64,000 nt of DNA, from assembly GCF_042685085.1 (NCBI RefSeq), contig NZ_JBHUMM010000014.1:62001-126000 (forward strand), in the 5' to 3' direction. A program made the translations under genes and the position numbers. The notes under the pieces were generated by a model. It saw only the letters and a list, made by a program, of their open reading frames with translations, had not been told where the DNA came from and searched no databases. The first letter of the stretch is position 1. Each line of letters opens with the position of its first letter. This document shows, in pieces, positions 1 through 9,003 of this stretch. Source of the stretch: Marinicrinis sediminis (GTDB taxonomy: Bacteria > Bacillota > Bacilli > Paenibacillales > KCTC-33676).

Positions 1-249
1 TCGGTGGTGGATCTGTTTTCGTATCCGACTATTCAGGGTTTGGCTGCTTATCTGCGCAAGGTGAAGCATGCCCGTCTGGAGCTGCAGGACCTGCCTGATT
101 CGGCTGCCCCTGCAAACGAGGAAAGCGACAAGTATGAGGACGAGTTGCTACATCTGTTCGAGGCAGTAGAGAACGGGAACATGTCGATGGATGAAGCGTT
201 CGCGATGTATGAGCAAATGGGGAGGGAACAGGATGGAAAAGCTCAGTAA
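1..249 (+). CDS. Polyketide synthase, C-terminal fragment (gene starts upstream)
   Basis: The frame is open from base 1, so only the last 82 codons of a larger gene are present. The first 20 or so residues (DLFSYPTIQGLAAYL) look like the closing helix of an acyl carrier protein. A roughly 55-residue acidic, helix-prone tail follows (about ELLHLFEAVENG to the end), as is common for C-terminal docking segments of modular synthases. It overlaps the next PKS gene by 17 bp, which implies co-translation and neighbouring positions in the assembly line. The carrier-protein call rests on the short conserved end only; upstream domains cannot be judged. Confidence 0.75.
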   Translation, partial: SVVDLFSYPTIQGLAAYLRKVKHARLELQDLPDSAAPANEESDKYEDELLHLFEAVENGNMSMDEAFAMYEQMGREQDGKAQ

Positions 250-3200
250 GCTGATTTTTGAGCATACAGTCAATGGAAAAATGGACAAGCAGGTCGGCAT
301 GGCATTGATGAAGCAATTAAAGCTTGTTTCCGGCAGGAAGCAGCAGGACATTGCCATCATTGGTATCGGTCTAAAGGTACCAGGTGCCAGCCGTCCGGAT
401 CAGTATTGGGACCTGATTGCCAACAAAATGAAGGGGATCGGCCCCTTTCCGCAAAATCGCCGCCAGGATGTGGAGTTTTATAAGGACTACATTAACTATG
501 ACCTGAATGAGAGCATGATTTCCCAGGGCGGATATTTGGAGGAAATCGATCAGTTTGACTGTGATTTCTTCAAGATTTTTCCGAAGGAAGCCAACTTTAT
601 GAACCCGAGCCAGCGGATCTTTCTGCAAACGGCCTGGCAAGCGATTGAGGATGCCGGCTACGGCGGTGATAAACTGGTTGGCAGCAAAACGGGGGTGTAT
701 GCCGGATATATTCATTCCAATGATTATAACCAGATGATCACGAGCGCCTTTATTGACTCGCTGGGCATATCGCGTGTCGGCAATACCTCTTCCATTCTGG
801 CCAGTCGTCTGTCGTATCTGCTCGATCTGAAAGGACCGACCATGGTGATCGATACCGCCTGTTCATCTTCACTCGTTGCCGTCCATACGGCCTGTCAGGC
901 GATACAGCAGGGGGATTGCGAGCTCGCTCTCGCCGGGGGAATCAAAGTGAATGTGATGCCAATCATTGATGATTCCTATGGACTGGCCCTGCAAACGCAA
1001 AGTGCAGAGCTGAAAGCTTTTGATGATCGTGCTGACGGAACCGTGTGGGGCGAGGGCAGTGCGGTGGTCCTGCTCAAGCCGCTCGAGAATGCGCTCAAGG
1101 ACAAAGATCACGTATATGCAGTCATTAAGGGAAGTGCTTCCAATCAGGATGGTAACTCCATCGGTATTACCGCCCCGAATGCAAAAGCGCAGGAAGACGT
1201 CATTGTCAGTGCCTGGAAACAGGCTGGCATTGATCCGGAAACCATTGCCTACATAGAGACGCATGGTACGGGCACGAAACTCGGCGATCCGATTGAGGTG
1301 ACCGGCATCCAGGAGGCGTTTCGCAGATATACGGACAAGAAGCAATTCTGTGCGATCAGCTCGGTCAAGCCGAATATCGGACATCTGGACTGCGCCGCCG
1401 GGGTAACCGGACTCATCAAGGCTGCATTGGCATTGAAAAACAAGCAACTGCCGCCGTCCCTGAACTTTCTGAAGCCGAATGCCAACGTTGATTTTGTCCA
1501 TTCTCCCGTATACGTTAACGATCAACTGGTGCCCTGGGAAGCAGGGGAAACCGCGAGAAGATGCGGGGTTAGCGCTTTTGGACTTAGTGGCACAAACTGT
1601 CATGTGATTTTGGAAGAGGCACCGCCACAGCAGGAGATGAACTACACGTCTCAGCAGAAAAGACTGTTCACGCTGTCCGCCAAAAGCAAGCCGGTGCTGG
1701 AGGAGTTGATCCGCGACTATCAGCTGTATGTTCTGCAGCATGGTCAAGCTCGCCTGGACGAGGTCTGCTATACCGCTAATACAGGCAGAGGTCATTACGC
1801 ATACAGATTGGCCATTCTTGCTGACAGTGCAAGAGAACTGCGTCTGAAGCTGGAGAAGGTGCTGAAGCATGACCTGGACCAGCCGTATGAAGCCGAAGGC
1901 ATCTTCTATGGAAAATACAAGCTTGTTTCAGCTGACAAGCAGCAACGGGAAGCACATGAGATCACCGCCGACATGCGGGACAACCTGAATCAGGAGGTGC
2001 ATGCCGCGACAGAGGCGTACCTGGCAGACCGTTCAGATCGTTGCCTGGCCAGAGTGGCGAAGCGCTATGCACAGGGTGGAAATGTGAGCTGGCAGCATTT
2101 TTATGAAAATCGTTCATATCATAAGCTCAGTTTGCCCGTGTATCCATTTGAGAAGAAGCGATGCTGGCTTCCGATTGAGAAGCTGGGGTCGGTGGTTCGC
2201 AAACCTGCGACTGCGCAGCCAGTTCAGACTGCACAGACTGCACAGACTGCACAGACTGAAGTACAAGCTCCGCTTCATCCGATGATTGACCGTCTTCGGG
2301 AACGCAATGGAGACAAGGAAATCTATACCGCGAAGTTGAGCGGAGAAAAGCATTGGGTAATGGGCGAGCATGTCATTATGGGGAGGCCGGCAGTACCGGG
2401 AACGACATATATAGAGTTGACGAGAGCGCTCGTCGAGCAGCGATTCCCGAATGAGCAGATGGAACTGATGAATGTCCAGTATTTTGTCCCTTTCTCGGTT
2501 CAAAAGGGTGAATCGAAGGAAATGATTCTAACCGTGGAGAAGCGGGGGGAAATGCATATGGAAATAACGGCATCCAGTTTTCAAGATGCCGCTACGGAGC
2601 AGCTCCATGCGAAATTGCAGGTTCGGGCCTTGACCGAGACCGATCAGGTGGCTCCGCGATTCTCGATCCGAGATATCTTGAACCGCTGTGTCGAAATTGA
2701 CACGACACGTCTGAAGAAGGAATCCCGGATTATCTTCGGCCCTCGCTGGACAGATATGATCATTCGCAGGCCTTCCTTCGGGAAGGGAGAAGGCATTGCC
2801 TATCTGGAGCTTCCAGATGTCTACAAGACTGACATGAAGGCGTACAAGCTGCATCCATCCCTGCTGGATATTGCCATTACCTCGGTGGGACAGTTTACGA
2901 ACATGAAATTTTATCTGCCTCTTCATTATAAATCAATCCGAGTCTACAAGGCGCTGCAGCCTGGACTGTATTCCTATATTCGGCTTGTGGACGGGGTGGA
3001 GGATGCGGAAACGTTCACCTTTGATATTACGCTGATGGACGAGCACGGGGAGGCCTATGTGGATATCCATCACTTTGTGATGAAAAAGGTGCGGCCAGGC
3101 AGCATCGGTGATCCACCAGCTCAACAGACTGAATCACCACTGCAAGCAGAGCAAGGTCGATATTTTGAGATTGCATGGCGAGAACAGCCTATGCCTGCTC

Positions 3201-5467
3201 CTGCTGCGCAACCCGTTGCGTCTGCGTCGTATGCGCATGTGCTCGTCCTGCAGCCCGACGGCGACTGGGGAGAGCAGCTGGCCGAGTCATACGAAGGCCT
3301 TGGAGCCGTTGTAACACGGGTAGAACGGGGCGATCAGTTTGCCAGGCTTGGAGAAAGGCATTACCGGGTAACCGGTCAGGAAGCGGATTACGAGCGGTTG
3401 TGGCAGGAGTTGAATGGTTCGGTTTCTCATATCGTGGATGGCTGGGCAGCCGCAGAGGAGTCGTCCGTATCCTCGTTGCAGGAGCTTCAGGACCGAAAGG
3501 AGCGAGGGGTCTATCATTTGTTCCACCTCGTGCGAAGTCTGATGAAGCATCAGCCGCAGACGAATACCGAACTGGTCTTGCTTGCCCGACAGGTGCATGC
3601 CATAAGCGGCGAGGAAGAGCAGTTGCATCCGGAATATGCAGCGATGTTTGGTCTTGCGCTGGTGGCTATGCAGGAGTACGCAACCCTTACCTGCCGTTGT
3701 ATCGATATGGAAGCTGGAATGAGTGTGCGTGATGTACTGCCAGAAATCCAGGCAGGACTGTACGCGGGCTATCTTATCAGCTACCGCAACGGAAAGCGCT
3801 ACGAGCGATATTTCCAGCCGGCGCCGCTCCAGGACAAGGCGGATGCCAGTCTGGAGCTGCACGAGGATGGAGCCTATATCATTACCGGTGGCACGGGTGG
3901 CATCGGACTCGAGGTATCCAAGTATCTGGCCAGGAAAAAGAAGGGGGTGCGACTTGTCCTGATGAATCGGTCCCCATTGCCGCCGAGGGAACAATGGGCC
4001 TCATGGGAAGCGCATGACAAGAAAATGATCCGCAAGCTGGATGGGATCCGTGAGATCGAGGAACTGGGGGCACAAGTGGTGATCTGTCAGGTGAATACGG
4101 CTCATGAAGCGGAACTGACAAAAGCTTTACAGCACATCCGAGAAACACTGGGACCTATACGCGGCATCATGCATAGCGCAGGGGTAGGTGCCGAAGGAAT
4201 TCTCATCGGAAAAAGCAAAGAGGCCGTAGAGAATGTGCTGGCACCCAAAATGGATGGAACGTGGCTGCTTGATCATCTGACAGAGCAGGACCCGGTTGAT
4301 TTCTTCGTCTTGTTCTCCTCTCTTTCCAGCATAACCGGTGGGATCGGACAGGGTGATTATTGCGCAGCAAATCAATACCTGGACGGGTTCGCTGCAGCGC
4401 GCAATCATCGGGGCAAGCGAACGGTATCGATCAATTGGCCGGCCTGGCAGGAGATCGGCATGGCGGTCGATTTTGAGATGGCATTTGACAAGAACTTGTT
4501 CCGGGCATGGAAGACACAGGATGCGATGGAAAGTCTGGATGAAGTGATGCACAAGGCATTCCGCAACGTGATTGTGGCAACATTCAATGAACGCTACAAA
4601 GGAAACTTGCCGAAGGAGCATCTTCCGCTGCATCTGGATGAGCAACTGGCTGGTTTTTACAAGCATACGTCTGGCGCAGTCGCCCAATCTGTACCTCAAC
4701 AAGCAAGCAATCGAGATGAACGCACCTTCAACCATGCACAGAGGCATCCGCAGGAAACGCTGCAGGATGTGATCGCCGCCGTGTGGAAGGAACTGCTGGG
4801 TCTGGAAAAGGTCGATTTATACGAGAGCTTTTTCGATCTCGGCGGGGATTCGATTATGGCGATGAAGATTGTGAATGAGCTGAACGGCATGCTAGCCAGG
4901 CCAATGGAGTTCAGCGATATGATGCAGCATGATACCATCCATGCTCTTGCCCAGTATCTGATAGAGGAAGGTTTCAGCCTGAAAGCTGAGCCATTTGCCC
5001 AACAGAGTGAAACCGCGACAGCTTCCGAAGTGGCAGATGCATGGGGATCATGGGTAGCGCCAGGCGCAGGGGATTCGTTGCAGTCAGGCGATCCACGGGA
5101 TGCTGGATATCATGCCAATCCATTTGCCTACGTACCGGATGAACAGGAAGAACGAACGACAGAGGTTGCGAGATCGGGATCAGTCCCTGACGCGACGGTC
5201 ACACTCAAGGGCAGGGCAGACGGCCAATATGCGGAACTGGAAGTGCAGATTGCCCGTGTCTGGTCTGAGCTGTTAGGTCTCGACGCAGTGGATGTATACG
5301 AGAGCTTTTTTGATCTGGGTGGTGATTCGATCATGGCGATGAAGATTGTCAATGAGCTGAACACGGGTAGCTCAGGTTTGACGGTCCCTATTGAATTCAG
5401 CGATATGATGCAGCACGATACCATTCATTCGCTGGCCACATTTATGAGGCAGAAGGAAGGAGTGTGA
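233..5467 (+). CDS. Trans-AT type polyketide synthase module, KS-DH-KR-ACP-ACP
   Basis: A 1744-residue PKS that extends a carrier-bound chain and should leave a 2-enoyl product. Domains in order: ketosynthase (about 38-460) with active Cys210 in DTACSSS, His344 in HGTGT and His384 in NIGHLD; a post-KS linker ending near YPFEKKRCW; dehydratase (about 690-960) with HxxxGxxxxP intact at His713, though the second motif reads LLDIAIT where Q/H often follows the Asp by four; ketoreductase (about 1215-1400) with GGTGGIG and Tyr1376 in DYCAAN; two carrier domains with Ser1540 and Ser1699 in GGDSIM. No acyltransferase is present, so malonyl loading must come from a separate AT outside the window. ATG 233 is preferred over an upstream in-frame ATG at 191 because GGAGGG lies 6 bp ahead of it. 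The linker near residue 670 holds a QTA repeat. Confidence 0.93.
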   Translation: MEKLSKLIFEHTVNGKMDKQVGMALMKQLKLVSGRKQQDIAIIGIGLKVPGASRPDQYWDLIANKMKGIGPFPQNRRQDVEFYKDYINYDLNESMISQGGYLEEIDQFDCDFFKIFPKEANFMNPSQRIFLQTAWQAIEDAGYGGDKLVGSKTGVYAGYIHSNDYNQMITSAFIDSLGISRVGNTSSILASRLSYLLDLKGPTMVIDTACSSSLVAVHTACQAIQQGDCELALAGGIKVNVMPIIDDSYGLALQTQSAELKAFDDRADGTVWGEGSAVVLLKPLENALKDKDHVYAVIKGSASNQDGNSIGITAPNAKAQEDVIVSAWKQAGIDPETIAYIETHGTGTKLGDPIEVTGIQEAFRRYTDKKQFCAISSVKPNIGHLDCAAGVTGLIKAALALKNKQLPPSLNFLKPNANVDFVHSPVYVNDQLVPWEAGETARRCGVSAFGLSGTNCHVILEEAPPQQEMNYTSQQKRLFTLSAKSKPVLEELIRDYQLYVLQHGQARLDEVCYTANTGRGHYAYRLAILADSARELRLKLEKVLKHDLDQPYEAEGIFYGKYKLVSADKQQREAHEITADMRDNLNQEVHAATEAYLADRSDRCLARVAKRYAQGGNVSWQHFYENRSYHKLSLPVYPFEKKRCWLPIEKLGSVVRKPATAQPVQTAQTAQTAQTEVQAPLHPMIDRLRERNGDKEIYTAKLSGEKHWVMGEHVIMGRPAVPGTTYIELTRALVEQRFPNEQMELMNVQYFVPFSVQKGESKEMILTVEKRGEMHMEITASSFQDAATEQLHAKLQVRALTETDQVAPRFSIRDILNRCVEIDTTRLKKESRIIFGPRWTDMIIRRPSFGKGEGIAYLELPDVYKTDMKAYKLHPSLLDIAITSVGQFTNMKFYLPLHYKSIRVYKALQPGLYSYIRLVDGVEDAETFTFDITLMDEHGEAYVDIHHFVMKKVRPGSIGDPPAQQTESPLQAEQGRYFEIAWREQPMPAPAAQPVASASYAHVLVLQPDGDWGEQLAESYEGLGAVVTRVERGDQFARLGERHYRVTGQEADYERLWQELNGSVSHIVDGWAAAEESSVSSLQELQDRKERGVYHLFHLVRSLMKHQPQTNTELVLLARQVHAISGEEEQLHPEYAAMFGLALVAMQEYATLTCRCIDMEAGMSVRDVLPEIQAGLYAGYLISYRNGKRYERYFQPAPLQDKADASLELHEDGAYIITGGTGGIGLEVSKYLARKKKGVRLVLMNRSPLPPREQWASWEAHDKKMIRKLDGIREIEELGAQVVICQVNTAHEAELTKALQHIRETLGPIRGIMHSAGVGAEGILIGKSKEAVENVLAPKMDGTWLLDHLTEQDPVDFFVLFSSLSSITGGIGQGDYCAANQYLDGFAAARNHRGKRTVSINWPAWQEIGMAVDFEMAFDKNLFRAWKTQDAMESLDEVMHKAFRNVIVATFNERYKGNLPKEHLPLHLDEQLAGFYKHTSGAVAQSVPQQASNRDERTFNHAQRHPQETLQDVIAAVWKELLGLEKVDLYESFFDLGGDSIMAMKIVNELNGMLARPMEFSDMMQHDTIHALAQYLIEEGFSLKAEPFAQQSETATASEVADAWGSWVAPGAGDSLQSGDPRDAGYHANPFAYVPDEQEERTTEVARSGSVPDATVTLKGRADGQYAELEVQIARVWSELLGLDAVDVYESFFDLGGDSIMAMKIVNELNTGSSGLTVPIEFSDMMQHDTIHSLATFMRQKEGV
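2225..2260 (+). repeat. 9-bp tandem repeat inside PKS linker
   Basis: Four head-to-tail copies of CAGACTGCA (the last ends GAA) encode a Gln-Thr-Ala repeat in the flexible linker between the KS and DH domains. The repeat is in frame, so copy-number change would only lengthen or shorten the linker. Confidence 0.85.
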
Positions 5468-5474
5468 TGCAGTC

Positions 5475-8400
5475 ATGTTTACGCAAGATGCAGTGATTTA
5501 CCCGATATCCCCCCAGCAGCGCGGGTTTTGGCTGATGCACAAAATGGAGGATGACTTTACCGCCTACAATACCCCGTCGAAGCTGATTCTGGATATTCCG
5601 ATGAGCAGGGAGATGCTGAACAGGGCAATGAATGCCATTGTAGAACGGCATCCGGCTTTGCGTACGATCTTCGTGGAGCATGAGGGCATACCGAGCCAGG
5701 TCATTTTGCCTTATGAGGAGCGGGAGCTTGTGGAGGAAGTGGATCTCTCTTCCTTCCCTGATCCCATGGCGGAGATGCAGGAGCGAATTGAACGCGAAAA
5801 CAAACGGGAATTCGATCTGTCCAAGCCGATGATCGATGTCAAGTTGTATCGGTTGTCTGATCAGCGCTACGGGTTTTATTTCAATACGCACCACATGGTG
5901 ACCGACGGATGGGGCATCCAGATCTTGATGAGAGATGTCAGACAGGCCTATCAAAGTCTGATGATGCAGTCCACGCCGCAATTCAAGCCCCTGTCCATGA
6001 GCTATATGGATTGGATCAGGCAAACCAATGACTGGCTGGAAAGCGACAAGCGCAAGGAGGACGAGGCGTTTTGGCTGGATCATTTGCAAAAGCCGCTGCC
6101 TACCCTGGATTTGCCTGTGGACAAAATGAGTGGAGAAGGGCAAGGGAAAAAGCGAAACGGACATTATTACAGGTTTCAAATGGCCCCGCAGCAAAGTGCA
6201 CAGCTCAATGCTCTTGCCCGAGCGAATCGAGTATCTCCTTCGATCTTGATGATATCTGTCTATGTGTTGTTTCTTCACAAGCTGACCGGTGATGAGGACA
6301 TCATTGTCGGCATGCCCATTTCTGGCAGGGACCACAAGGATTATGAGGAATTGATCGGCCTGTTTACCAATAATCTGTGCCTGCGTACCCGGTTTGAGGG
6401 AGTGGACACCTTTGCAGACCTGCTGAATAAGGTGAAAAAGACCTGTCTGGATGCGTACAGGCACGGGAAGTATCCGATGGAACTGCTCGTCAGCGAGTTG
6501 AACGTGGATCGCAATCAGCGCAATCCGATCTTCACCGCTGCCTTTCAGCTGTTTGATGTGCTCGATCAGGAAAATGCCAACGCCTTTGATTTCAGCTTAT
6601 GGTGTCGTCAGGAACGAGACCGTATTCAGTGCCGGATCGATTATTGCACCGACTGGTTCAACAAGGAGACGATTGAACGTTTCTCGCGATATTTCCTGCG
6701 GATTGTAGAGCAGGTAGCGGCAAATGTGCAGATGAAGTTGAACGAAGTGGAACTGATCCCGGAAGCTGAGAAGCAGCAGATACTGCAGCAATTCAATCGT
6801 GCACCGGTGCCATATGCGAGACAACAGACGATCGATCAGTGTCTCGCGGAACAGGCTGCGCGGACTCCTGATCAGGTGGCGTTGATCTGCGAGGACAAGC
6901 AACTGACCTACAGGCAGCTGGAGATGCAGGCGAATCAGCTGGCGTTCAGGCTGCGGGAGCTCGGCATAAAGCCGAAGATGACAGTGGGCATCTTCTGTGA
7001 GCGATCGATCGACATGGTGGTCGCCATGCTAGGCATCTTGAAAGCGGGCGGAACCTATGTGCCGCTTGATCCCCTGTATCCGGAGGAACGACTGGCGTAT
7101 ATGCTGGCAGACACAGGCGCGGCCGTGCTGATTACACAAACGCATATGCGGGATCGTATCTCATTTGGCGGCCCGAAGCTCGTGCTGGATGAGGATCATC
7201 AGCTCGCACAGACCGAACCCTTTCCATGTCAGCATACTTCGAACGATCCTGCTTATATTCTGTATACTTCCGGTTCTACGGGAAGACCGAAGGGAATTAT
7301 GATCGAGCATCATAGTGTGATGAGCTTCATGCAGGGTGTGAATGAAGATATTCCGATTCGTCCGGAACATACGGTTGTCTGTCTGAATTCCATTGCTTTT
7401 GATGTCATCGTGCTCGAAGTGCTGCTGCCGCTCAGTATGGGTGCACGCGTGGTCATTGCCAACGAGCACGCCCAGGTGGATGGAAATCTGTTGAAGCAGA
7501 TCCTGCACAACCATCAGGTGGATGTGATTCAGGTGACTCCGGCCCGACTGAAGCTGTTGATGAGCAAAGGGCTGGAAATGACAGAAGAGCTGAAACTGAT
7601 CCTGCTGGGGGGCGAGCCGCTTCCGCCGAGTATGCTGGACAAGCTCAGAGAGCAGTCAAATGCACAGATTATCAATATGTATGGGCCGACAGAGACAACC
7701 GTCTGGACGACGACCAAAGATGTCACGAACGGGGAAATCACGGTGGGCAAACCCATTTCCAACACCCAGGTCTATGTCGTAAACGATGACGATCATCTCC
7801 AGCCGATCGGTCTTCCCGGAGAAGTCTGCATCGGGGGTACGGGACTGGCCAGGGGCTATGTGAATCTGGAAGCATTGACGGATGAGAAATATGTGCCTAA
7901 TCCGTTCCGCCCCGGAGAGAAGATGTACCGGACAGGGGACTTGGCGAAGTGGCTTCCCAATGGTGAGCTGGCCTTTATTGGTCGCAAAGACTTTCAGGTG
8001 AAAATCAACGGTTTGCGTATCGAACTCGGTGAGATAGAGGCGACGCTTGATGAGGTAGAGGGCGTCCGCGAAAGCGTGGTTATGGAGAAGACACCTGAGC
8101 CCGAGGAACAGGTTCTGGTAGCCTATTATACGGGGGATGAGGCCATTTCGACTGAGCGTCTGCGCGATCATTTGTCCGCGAAGCTGCCGTTTTTCATGGT
8201 TCCACAAGTGTATGTTCATCTGCTGACGTTCCCTATTACACAGAACGGAAAGATTAACCGGGCGGCACTGCCCGAGCCAGACTTTAGCCGTGCCATTTCC
8301 GAAAATGAGTATGTCCCTCCGCAAACGGAGGCAGAGAAGCTGCTGGTTCGTATTTGGGAGCAGGTACTCGAGCGTGAGCCGATTGGCATTCATGACAATT

Positions 8401-8579
8401 ATTTTGATGTAGGTGGAAATTCATTTGCAGCGGTCAAGATCGAGGTGGAACTGGAGAAGGAGCAAATCGAGCTGGGTCAATCGGACATTTTCAAATATCA
8501 GACCATCCGCAAACTCGCGGAACAAATCGAGCGGACGGACAAAGCGCGTATCCATTCAAGGGGGAATCAGGATGTATAA
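5475..8579 (+). CDS. Non-ribosomal peptide synthetase module, C-A-PCP (predicted glycine)
   Basis: A 1034-residue single NRPS module that should add one amino acid to the chain delivered by the preceding tandem-ACP PKS. The condensation domain (about 1-440) has an intact HHMVTDG motif at residues 139-145. The adenylation domain (about 450-945) shows YTSGSTGRPKG, YGPTETT, YRTGDLA and the A10 lysine in NGKINR. The peptidyl carrier domain has Ser983 in GGNSF. Aligning by eye to GrsA gives a pocket code D-V-L-Q-L-G-M-V-W-K, close to the known glycine code D-I-L-Q-L-G-L-I-W-K. The protein stops after the carrier domain with no thioesterase or reductase. It starts 8 bp after the PKS stop behind GAAGGAG and overlaps panD by 8 bp, so it lies in the same operon. 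The glycine call is moderate confidence. Confidence 0.92.
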   Translation: MFTQDAVIYPISPQQRGFWLMHKMEDDFTAYNTPSKLILDIPMSREMLNRAMNAIVERHPALRTIFVEHEGIPSQVILPYEERELVEEVDLSSFPDPMAEMQERIERENKREFDLSKPMIDVKLYRLSDQRYGFYFNTHHMVTDGWGIQILMRDVRQAYQSLMMQSTPQFKPLSMSYMDWIRQTNDWLESDKRKEDEAFWLDHLQKPLPTLDLPVDKMSGEGQGKKRNGHYYRFQMAPQQSAQLNALARANRVSPSILMISVYVLFLHKLTGDEDIIVGMPISGRDHKDYEELIGLFTNNLCLRTRFEGVDTFADLLNKVKKTCLDAYRHGKYPMELLVSELNVDRNQRNPIFTAAFQLFDVLDQENANAFDFSLWCRQERDRIQCRIDYCTDWFNKETIERFSRYFLRIVEQVAANVQMKLNEVELIPEAEKQQILQQFNRAPVPYARQQTIDQCLAEQAARTPDQVALICEDKQLTYRQLEMQANQLAFRLRELGIKPKMTVGIFCERSIDMVVAMLGILKAGGTYVPLDPLYPEERLAYMLADTGAAVLITQTHMRDRISFGGPKLVLDEDHQLAQTEPFPCQHTSNDPAYILYTSGSTGRPKGIMIEHHSVMSFMQGVNEDIPIRPEHTVVCLNSIAFDVIVLEVLLPLSMGARVVIANEHAQVDGNLLKQILHNHQVDVIQVTPARLKLLMSKGLEMTEELKLILLGGEPLPPSMLDKLREQSNAQIINMYGPTETTVWTTTKDVTNGEITVGKPISNTQVYVVNDDDHLQPIGLPGEVCIGGTGLARGYVNLEALTDEKYVPNPFRPGEKMYRTGDLAKWLPNGELAFIGRKDFQVKINGLRIELGEIEATLDEVEGVRESVVMEKTPEPEEQVLVAYYTGDEAISTERLRDHLSAKLPFFMVPQVYVHLLTFPITQNGKINRAALPEPDFSRAISENEYVPPQTEAEKLLVRIWEQVLEREPIGIHDNYFDVGGNSFAAVKIEVELEKEQIELGQSDIFKYQTIRKLAEQIERTDKARIHSRGNQDV

Positions 8580-8955
8580 GACGATGATGTATGCAAAGCT
8601 CCACCGGGCCATTGTAACCGAAGCGAATCTGAACTATGTCGGTAGCATCACGATTGATCAGGACTTGCTCGATGTATCGGGCATTCAGGTGAATGAGAGA
8701 GTGCAGGTCGTGAACAACCATAACGGGGAACGGATCGAAACGTATGTGATACCGGGTGAGCGCGGTTCAGGTACGATCTGTTTGAATGGAGCGGCCGCAC
8801 GCCGGTTTCAGCCAGACGATGTCGTCATTATTATGGCCTATGCCATCTTGTCGGAAGAGGAAATCAGGGAGCATCATCCGAAAGTGGTCATTCTGGAGGG
8901 GAAAAACGAGATTCGTGAGGTTTGGCAGGAAGAGACCCATTCAACGGTTGTTTAA
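8572..8955 (+). CDS. panD: Aspartate 1-decarboxylase, pyruvoyl-dependent
   Basis: A 127-residue enzyme that converts L-aspartate to beta-alanine and CO2. The self-cleavage site is intact: Gly24-Ser25 in YVGSITID, from which the pyruvoyl group forms. The length and the NGAAAR and VIIMAYA segments fit the family. ATG 8572 overlaps the NRPS stop by 8 bp, and the NRPS end provides a GGGG-type ribosome site. Housekeeping panD normally sits with panB and panC for pantothenate. Here it is translationally coupled to an NRPS, so a dedicated supply of beta-alanine for the natural product is the likeliest role. No visible A domain clearly selects beta-alanine; the user module may be upstream of the window. 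Confidence 0.93.
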   Translation: MYKTMMYAKLHRAIVTEANLNYVGSITIDQDLLDVSGIQVNERVQVVNNHNGERIETYVIPGERGSGTICLNGAAARRFQPDDVVIIMAYAILSEEEIREHHPKVVILEGKNEIREVWQEETHSTVV

Positions 8956-9003
8956 AGGCCTGGCCAAGCATACAGAAATCCAACGTGGAGAAGGAGGAGG
9001 CAC

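Noticed and set aside
869..1870. Long minus-strand open frame (333 codons) inside the PKS
   Set aside because: It lies antisense to conserved KS sequence, has no ribosome site and no recognisable protein features; it is a by-product of codon bias.
233..5467. Acyltransferase domain in the PKS
   Set aside because: No GHSxG-type motif is present between KS and DH; the linker there is short and ends in the usual post-KS motif.
6900..8579. Beta-alanine as the substrate of the visible A domain, given panD next door
   Set aside because: The pocket code starts with Asp and resembles glycine codes; beta-alanine codes known to me start with Val-Asp.
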